This document shows, piece by piece, positions 59,315 through 64,000 of a stretch of DNA of 64,000 nucleotides. Under the pieces are notes generated by a model. The model had not been told where the DNA came from. It was given only the letters and a program-made list of their open reading frames with translations, and made no database searches. The stretch's first letter is position 1. Every line of letters begins with the position of its first letter. Location: contig NZ_JARRCW010000001.1 in NCBI RefSeq assembly GCF_031501865.1, positions 629,001 through 693,000 of the forward strand, in the 5' to 3' direction. The stretch comes from Pseudovibrio sp. M1P-2-3. Lineage in GTDB: Bacteria > Pseudomonadota > Alphaproteobacteria > Rhizobiales > Stappiaceae. Both the position numbers and the translations under genes were made by a program.

Positions 59315-60142
59315 CTAGGACTTCTTATAGTGCTCTTTTCTCACCTGTCCCCATGCCATGAGGGTGAAGACCGCTGTTCCTCCAATAACATTGCCAACAA
59401 AGGAGGGCAGAATAATGCCCCAGACGGCATGCCAGAGCGTGATCTGGTTTTCTGCCACTAAGTAGGCAACTTCAACACTTCCGGCGACAACATGCGTGAA
59501 TTTTCCTAATGATATCACATAGGTGATGACGATGATGGCGAACAGAGGGCTTTTAACTGATGGTAGAATCCATACGAGGGCTGCAATCAAAATTCCCGCA
59601 GGAATACCCTTAACCAGAATTTCAATCTGAGTAAATTGGATAAGGTGTAAGGATATATCGAGAATTGCAGCTTGGACGGGCTCGGCGATAGCTCCGGAAA
59701 ACGATAGAAAGTGTGCTGCAATGGCTGCACCCACTAGATTGGCAAGGAACACTATGATCCATAGTCTGGTCACCTGGCGCAGTTTGGAGAGAGAAAAACC
59801 CGTATAAAGCGGAATCACCGTCGTAATCGTATTTTCTGTAAAGAGTTGGAGCCGACCCAAAATAACCAGTAGGAAGCCAAAGCTATATCCAAAGGACTCA
59901 ATCATGGGCCGCCATTTGGCATCGGGGAGGTAACTTTGAAAAATGCTCATAACCAAAACAGAGAAGCTGATGACGACCCCGCCAGCAACGCCGGACCAGA
60001 CGAGCGAGGATGTCGGGCGGTTTAACTCTTCCTCCCCATCACGCCGGATCACTTCATAAACAAGGCGTGCAGACAGGCGGGAGGCCTGCCTGATACTTTC
60101 CCACTCTTCAATTCTAGCGGTGAGATCGTCTTCTTTGGTCAC
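59315..60142 (-). CDS. Formate/nitrite transporter family protein (YfdC-like)
   Basis: The 275-residue protein has a polar N-terminus of about 45 residues followed by six hydrophobic spans (LVWSGVAGGVVISFSVLVMSIF and others) and the FNT pattern with GRLQLFTENTITTVIPLYTG and HVVAGSVEVAYLV. The His-containing loop near residue 210 is where FNT channels place the central His. The long charged N-terminus resembles YfdC-type members rather than FocA or NirC. Substrate is uncertain; small monovalent anions are the family rule. It is convergent with the formyltransferase gene; a link between formate transport and formylation is only suggestive. Confidence 0.8.
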   Translation of the reverse strand: MTKEDDLTARIEEWESIRQASRLSARLVYEVIRRDGEEELNRPTSSLVWSGVAGGVVISFSVLVMSIFQSYLPDAKWRPMIESFGYSFGFLLVILGRLQLFTENTITTVIPLYTGFSLSKLRQVTRLWIIVFLANLVGAAIAAHFLSFSGAIAEPVQAAILDISLHLIQFTQIEILVKGIPAGILIAALVWILPSVKSPLFAIIVITYVISLGKFTHVVAGSVEVAYLVAENQITLWHAVWGIILPSFVGNVIGGTAVFTLMAWGQVRKEHYKKS

Positions 60143-60347
60143 TGAATACCCGATGTTGAGGCCAGCATAACCCCGGTGGTTATAACTTGGAGCTTATATG
60201 GATCAGGGCAGAGTCTGTTCAGACACGTTGGCCCGGATGCGCAATATTGACCTTAGTGTCTAGTCCTCATTATTTGTTTAATCGGATATCATTGAAGGGA
60301 AGGTTCCAACTTGGCATGATTGAGTAGATTGTTTGAGCTTGCGGCTT

Positions 60348-60791
60348 TTATTCTGACAGGGATTGTGAAGGTACCCATACATAGCCATCAGGATCAAGAA
60401 TGTGAGCCTCACGCATACCGTGGGCCTGATTGATGGAACCAGAGAGGACGGTTGCATCCAGTTGGCGTGCTTTTTCCTCTGCTTCATCAGGATTTATCCC
60501 ATAAAGGCGCAGCTCCAACCCACCGCCACGTGCTGTCAGTCCTTGAACAGCACTCATCATCTCGTGGTTTCTGTAGGACCAGTCTGAGTGCAGGAGCCAA
60601 GTGTGGCCCTGACTCTCCATAATGGCAAAGTGCTCCTCCCAATATCTGATGGTACTGCCAAATACAAATTTATGGAATTTAGCGCTTGTCTGCACGTCTT
60701 CCACCAGCAGGTTCACCCCCATCCCATCGGGATGGGAATTGCCATAGGCCTTTGGATCCGGTCGGTCCTTACCGTGCTCTGGCATTTCCAT
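60348..60791 (-). CDS. VOC-family (glyoxalase-like) protein
   Basis: The 147-residue protein carries the vicinal-oxygen-chelate fold in one copy: GMGVNLLVEDVQTSAKFHKFVFG at the start and MREAHILDPDGYVWVPSQ at the end, with GHTWLLHSDW in between. Such proteins are dioxygenases, glyoxalases or antibiotic-binding proteins; nothing here identifies the substrate. I chose ATG 60791, 8 bases after AAGG; the frame is open 16 codons further up. It lies 51 bases downstream of the GyrI-like gene in the same direction, so the two are probably co-transcribed. Confidence 0.72.
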   Translation of the reverse strand: MEMPEHGKDRPDPKAYGNSHPDGMGVNLLVEDVQTSAKFHKFVFGSTIRYWEEHFAIMESQGHTWLLHSDWSYRNHEMMSAVQGLTARGGGLELRLYGINPDEAEEKARQLDATVLSGSINQAHGMREAHILDPDGYVWVPSQSLSE

Positions 60792-60842
60792 AATTAAAAC
60801 CTTGCCCCAAAAAACTGATTTCCCCTTATTGTAGGGCAACAG

Positions 60843-61307
60843 TCATTTCAGAGGCAAGTAGATCTCGGTAACCAAGTCGTCAGGTTCTGCATTGAAAGGG
60901 GAGTTGACGTAAACTTCAAATGGCGGTGCGGCGCGGGCCTCCCGGCCAGACTGGGGCAACCACTCCTCCTGTAAGTAGTTGTGAGCCTTTCCAAGACCAT
61001 CATAGGGCCCTTGGTGGGTTAAAACAGCATATTCACCACCTTGGATGCGAAAGTGTCTCAGGTCTTCTTGTTTTGGGAAGTCATCTTTGATGGAGGTTGC
61101 CGCACAGCACAGCATTTCATCTTCGGGAACCGCTCGTGGATCGGTAAAGTAAATACCTATAGTTTCTTTGGTCTTGGGCATTAACCCTCGGTAAATGAGC
61201 TTATCAAAAAGAGTTCTGAAAGCACCATCAATCTGGTTGTAGCTTCCACGGTGTGGAACGCCCACCAACTGCCGCTCCGGTTCCTGTTGAACCTTGACTT
61301 CATACAT
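60843..61307 (-). CDS. GyrI-like / AraC effector-binding domain protein
   Basis: The 154-residue protein begins MYEVKVQQEPERQLVGVPHRGSY and continues GAFRTLFDKLIYRGL, IGIYFTDPRAVPEDEMLCCAATSI and EWLPQSG, all characteristic of the GyrI-like small-molecule-binding fold (also the C-terminal domain of some AraC regulators). No DNA-binding domain is present. GAGGAA lies just before ATG 61307, so I preferred it to a start 24 codons upstream. Possible roles are binding or hydrolysis of a lipophilic or toxic ligand. It pairs with the VOC gene downstream. Confidence 0.76.
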   Translation of the reverse strand: MYEVKVQQEPERQLVGVPHRGSYNQIDGAFRTLFDKLIYRGLMPKTKETIGIYFTDPRAVPEDEMLCCAATSIKDDFPKQEDLRHFRIQGGEYAVLTHQGPYDGLGKAHNYLQEEWLPQSGREARAAPPFEVYVNSPFNAEPDDLVTEIYLPLK

Positions 61308-61808
61308 CGCGTTCCTCGCTTCTAAGAGTTCTACAAAGATACCAATATGGTATGGCGCCTGTCTTACTCTAGTCAGCAATAGAGGGGAGGGGAACCCGAG
61401 AGAATATTAGGGTGCCTGTCAGGTAGTTTTTGCCTAGTGGGGAATCTATGGGTTCTAGGCCTTAAAGTTTCGGGCAAATATTACAATCTATTTAAACGTT
61501 TCTATCATCAAGAAGTGCTTTGTAATAAGGCAACTTAAATAATAGTTAAGCTTCAATGGTAAATTTTGGGTAGGTATAGAAATAAGTTATCTTCAAACGA
61601 TGATTAAGTCTTTTGAATTTAACGTAAAAATTTAACGTTCCTATTAGTTTTTCTTCAGCAGGTAACATCCCTGTGAGAAAATCAGGTGAGCTTGTTATTT
61701 GATGGCAAAGAAATTCTTGGTTACTCCTAAACCATCCCAGTAGAGGGAAAGTGCCTTAAAGGAAATAAACTATATGGCACTTCGTTTAGATCAGACAGGA
61801 AGAAGAAA
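61308..61808. other. AT-rich intergenic region with a direct repeat
   Basis: No gene is evident in 500 bases. AATTTAACGT occurs twice (61617-61626 and 61630-61639), 13 bases apart, a spacing close to the 10-11 base helical periodicity seen in some activator sites. GTAGGTATAG near 61571 resembles the TAGGTAT half-sites before preT and glf. Confidence 0.35.
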
Positions 61809-61994
61809 ATGGCGATTTCACTTAGTAGATTTGCAAGTGCAATGGGACTTTCCAGACAACGATATAATCCAAATGCAAGTTCTCTGGCAGAGGAAGTCGC
61901 CCGTGATCCGTTCTCTCATCCAGACATTCAACGCATGAGCCACCGTGAACAAAGCGACCTTCCCATAAACCCCAGATTGATTAGATCTGAATAA
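61809..61994 (+). CDS. Small hypothetical protein
   Basis: The 61-codon frame starts at an ATG that follows AGGAAGAAGA at a reasonable distance. It reads ISLSRFASAMGLSRQRYNP, then a mildly acidic region and PINPRLIRSE. There is no hydrophobic span, no Cys and no domain that I recognise. A moderately good ribosome-binding site and the direct repeat upstream support it as a gene, but a chance frame is possible. The following region to 62307 holds a weak leftward frame that I do not accept. Confidence 0.4.
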   Translation: MAISLSRFASAMGLSRQRYNPNASSLAEEVARDPFSHPDIQRMSHREQSDLPINPRLIRSE

Positions 61995-62236
61995 TTAGGT
62001 GCTGCTATATCTTGCAGGGGAACCTAGGCCCTTGTTGAATAAAATAATGCGCAAATAGTGGGTTGGCATAAGAAATAACGAAAATTTCAAACCCGTTGGT
62101 TCTTGCAGTTTCCTTCACTTGGTGTGAGATGGTGCTTTCACAAAACTGCACCATATAGTATTGCTCAGAGTATCTAGTCGGAGCATAGAAAAACTCCAAG
62201 ATAACCTTTCAATAAAATAAAACCTAAAATTTTAAA

Positions 62237-62282
62237 CTGAGTAATAGACAGACTCAGATTAATCATAATACACTAATTTAGT
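62237..62282. promoter_or_regulatory. Two small dyads upstream of the small membrane protein gene
   Basis: CTGAGT (62237-62242) with ACTCAG (62252-62257), and ACTAA-T-TTAGT (62272-62282), both lie within 75 bases of the 62308 start. They could be operator halves or a short leader hairpin. Confidence 0.3.
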
Positions 62283-62307
62283 TAAAATTATCTCCAAGGG
62301 TTTCAGA

Positions 62308-62586
62308 ATGTACTTCATTGATGAAAAACCGGAATTGGCTATTAGGGCTTTTCACGCCGTCGGAATCACAGTCATTGTGGTGGCGGTCTTGGGGTTCTTT
62401 CTTGGTATTGTAGCTGCACTCGGGGCTCCGGCGTACATGTTTGGTACGCTGGCCTTATATGTGGCCTTTGCGGCCGGTGGGGGCATCGTGACAGGAATGA
62501 TCTTTGTAGCCCTTGCACAAATCATCACCTACCTGCGAAAAAACGTACAGTTGCTTGAAGATATAAAACAATCATCTCGTTACTAA
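62308..62586 (+). CDS. Small two-helix membrane protein
   Basis: The 92-residue product has two long hydrophobic spans (AVGITVIVVAVLGFFLGIVAALG and TLALYVAFAAGGGIVTGMIFVALAQII). A short charged N-terminus precedes them, and a polar tail (YLRKNVQLLEDIKQSSRY) follows. I do not recognise a named family. Its stop codon overlaps by 3 bases the stop region of the convergent opgC gene. Function is unknown; small proteins of this shape often modulate larger membrane complexes. Confidence 0.65.
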   Translation: MYFIDEKPELAIRAFHAVGITVIVVAVLGFFLGIVAALGAPAYMFGTLALYVAFAAGGGIVTGMIFVALAQIITYLRKNVQLLEDIKQSSRY

Positions 62587-63740
62587 GAGGGTTTTTTCCA
62601 GGGCTTTGCCTTAAACCATCCTGCTAGATAAGCCACTGCAATTAAAGCAATAAAGCCGATTAGGTTGGAGATTATAGTCTCCCATGCCTCAGTTTCCAGC
62701 CCTGTGGTAAGCAACATTTCCTGATCAAGGTTGAAAAAACTATCCCGGCCAATTGCGATGAGCTGGCCCAGATAGATAGAGGCCAGAAACGTTGCCAGAG
62801 ATTGCTCGCCCACTTTGCGGATCATGGCAACCAGCTTCCCGCCCAAGCCACCCATCAGCAAACGCTTTCCACCCTCGCCAACAGCTCTCCACGCCAGATA
62901 GGCAAGGGCTAGAAAGTGCAGGAGGCGTAGCAATCCCATATCGGTTTTCGAGGTTAATGGCTCTATGAGCTCAGCGCTGTAGGCAAGTGCCGGGTAGGCC
63001 AGAGTAAAGCGGAAACTGGCAAAGGGGATACTCATAAACAAAATAAGAATACTAAGTAATATCAGAGAATTAGACCTTGGTGGCGCGGAAAGCCACCCTC
63101 GCATAAAAGCAAATCCGGTAAAGAATAAAAGTTGCCATGCAAAGGGATTGAAAAACCACGGGCGATCGGACCATGGTTCGGCGGGCAAGTTTAAGAACCC
63201 CAGATTGGCAATGATCCAGAGGTAAAAAACCAGCAAAAAAACGCCCAAACGGCCTATCAGACTGTGAACCAGCATCATGGGCGCTATGAGTGCGATCAGG
63301 ACGACATAGAGGGGTAAAATATCAAAGAGGTTGGGCACATAGGTCAAGGTCAAAAGAGCAGGAAGGGAAAAAAGAGGGTCTTGAAAAAACGGCCAGAGGT
63401 TAAGTCTTTCAATATAGTCATTAGATACCCAGCCACTCAATTGTATGAGGGTAACAGTTCCCACCGTTGCAAAGAAAAGACAAATGTGAGCCCAGTAAAT
63501 TTGCCAGGCTCTGTAAAGAACACGGGCAGACCCAATAAACTGTCCGCAGTGCGCAAAAATACTACCAAAAGCCAGTCCCGATGCCAGACCGGAGCAGAAT
63601 ACGAAAATCTCGGCGGAATCAGAAAATCCCCAGCGGGCAGGGGTCCACAATTCCCAGCTGTTATCCGGCAAATGGGAGATAAAGATCACGAAGATTGCAA
63701 TGCCACGGAAGAAATCCATACGTGGATCGCGCTTGGTCAT
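62583..63740 (-). CDS. opgC: OpgC, succinyltransferase of osmoregulated periplasmic glucans
   Basis: The 385-residue membrane protein starts RDPRMDFFRGIAIFVIFISHLP, the usual OpgC start with the catalytic-type His, and continues GFSDSAEIFVFCSGLASGLAFG. About ten hydrophobic spans follow. OpgC of alphaproteobacteria transfers succinyl groups to periplasmic cyclic glucans at the inner membrane; the fold is that of the acyltransferase-3 family. It runs leftward, with the tail of an unidentified gene 166 bases upstream. Confidence 0.9.
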   Translation of the reverse strand: MTKRDPRMDFFRGIAIFVIFISHLPDNSWELWTPARWGFSDSAEIFVFCSGLASGLAFGSIFAHCGQFIGSARVLYRAWQIYWAHICLFFATVGTVTLIQLSGWVSNDYIERLNLWPFFQDPLFSLPALLTLTYVPNLFDILPLYVVLIALIAPMMLVHSLIGRLGVFLLVFYLWIIANLGFLNLPAEPWSDRPWFFNPFAWQLLFFTGFAFMRGWLSAPPRSNSLILLSILILFMSIPFASFRFTLAYPALAYSAELIEPLTSKTDMGLLRLLHFLALAYLAWRAVGEGGKRLLMGGLGGKLVAMIRKVGEQSLATFLASIYLGQLIAIGRDSFFNLDQEMLLTTGLETEAWETIISNLIGFIALIAVAYLAGWFKAKPWKKPS

Positions 63741-63906
63741 ACAGCTTCCACCTCGTTCAAATTACCGATGTTTCCTGAAACCCTACCGCGGGGGCTGGCC
63801 GTAGCAGAAAACGGTTCCATTCACTTTAGCTTTCCTGACTTTCCAATCCTCTAATGCAATTCGGTAGCGTGAAGACAAATTGGCAAGGAAACAGGTTGCC
63901 GGAGCT

Positions 63907-64000
63907 TTACTTGGCCCGCCAGATGGTCTTCGGTTGAGGGCAACCTTCCGCTTTTGGAAAGTAGACGCTGAACATGGGGATGAACTGAGCGGTTTCACCA
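63907..64000 (-). CDS. C-terminal fragment of an unidentified gene (start outside window)
   Basis: On the minus strand a frame open to the window edge ends at TAA (63907-63909) with ETAQFIPMFSVYFPKAEGC and PKTIWRAK. The composition looks like real protein, more so than the frame at 63783-63998, which overlaps it and reads as Ser/Lys/Arg-rich filler. Too short for a family call. Confidence 0.35.
   Translation of the reverse strand, partial: GETAQFIPMFSVYFPKAEGCPQPKTIWRAK

Noticed and set aside
62005-62199. Leftward 64-codon frame between the two small genes
   Set aside because: It has only a TTG start, no ribosome-binding site and no recognisable family; kept as noncoding unless conserved.
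63783-63998. Leftward Ser/Lys/Arg-rich frame at the window end
   Set aside because: An overlapping frame ending at 63907 has more protein-like composition and continues off the window edge.
1-64000. tRNA, rRNA, CRISPR arrays, prophage or restriction/anti-phage genes
   Set aside because: Reading through all gaps I found no cloverleaf-like region, no regularly spaced repeats and no phage or defence protein motifs. SbcCD is a housekeeping nuclease here.

Overview
The window looks like a chromosomal segment of a marine or host-associated alphaproteobacterium of the Hyphomicrobiales, most like a Stappiaceae/Pseudovibrio-type organism. This is inferred from a PuuD-type urate hydroxylase, a fused XdhA small subunit, PreT/PreA, PhoX, a B12-riboswitch-controlled CbiM-like permease, OpgC, and an rkpA-rkpG-rkpH set of the kind known from rhizobial K-antigen loci. 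No tRNA, rRNA or CRISPR array was seen.

Layout. 1-7.9 kb is purine catabolism: the 3' end of puuD, a divergent LysR regulator, xdhA-xdhB-xdhC and an NCS2/AzgA-like permease. A perfect 10-bp inverted repeat lies in the lysR/xdhA gap. 8-16 kb carries an MFS exporter, a Tat-exported PhoX phosphatase with a candidate Pho box, and a leftward group (GNAT, AraC, N-acetylglucosamine-kinase-like protein, ArsC, GT28/MGDG-synthase-like glycosyltransferase). 16-21 kb holds the two-subunit dihydropyrimidine dehydrogenase PreT-PreA, a DUF1203 protein, an AraC regulator and a cupin. 21-26 kb is the SbcD-SbcC nuclease. 26-34 kb is mixed: a HAD-like protein that has lost its catalytic residues, a candidate FNR-controlled small RNA, a cobalamin riboswitch with a CbiM-like permease, EttA, a GH18 protein, a LuxR regulator overlapping a SufR-like Fe-S regulator, a DUF2293 protein and a small membrane protein with an internal duplication.

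34.2-59.3 kb is a surface-polysaccharide locus. UDP-galactopyranose mutase, two GT2 enzymes and a PP-loop/sulfotransferase fusion come first. An IS630-type element beside an IS3 remnant follows. Then come a 2511-residue reducing polyketide synthase (RkpA type), an alpha-oxoamine synthase (RkpG type), an SDR (RkpH type), a Kps-type exporter (KpsD/Wza-like lipoprotein, KpsE-like, KpsM, KpsT), two tandem KpsS-like proteins and a formyltransferase. My reading is that RkpA/G/H make a special amino-keto or amino-alcohol lipid, that the glycosyltransferases and modifying enzymes build a galactofuranose-containing, possibly sulfated and N-formylated glycan, and that the Kps system exports it.

59.3-64 kb has a formate/nitrite-type transporter, VOC and GyrI-like proteins, two small proteins, an OpgC glucan succinyltransferase and the 3' end of an unidentified gene. 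The features most worth follow-up are the PP-loop/sulfotransferase fusion, the possible sphingoid-like lipid pathway, the FNR-box small RNA, and the FNR box plus 24-bp perfect palindrome upstream of the capsule genes.
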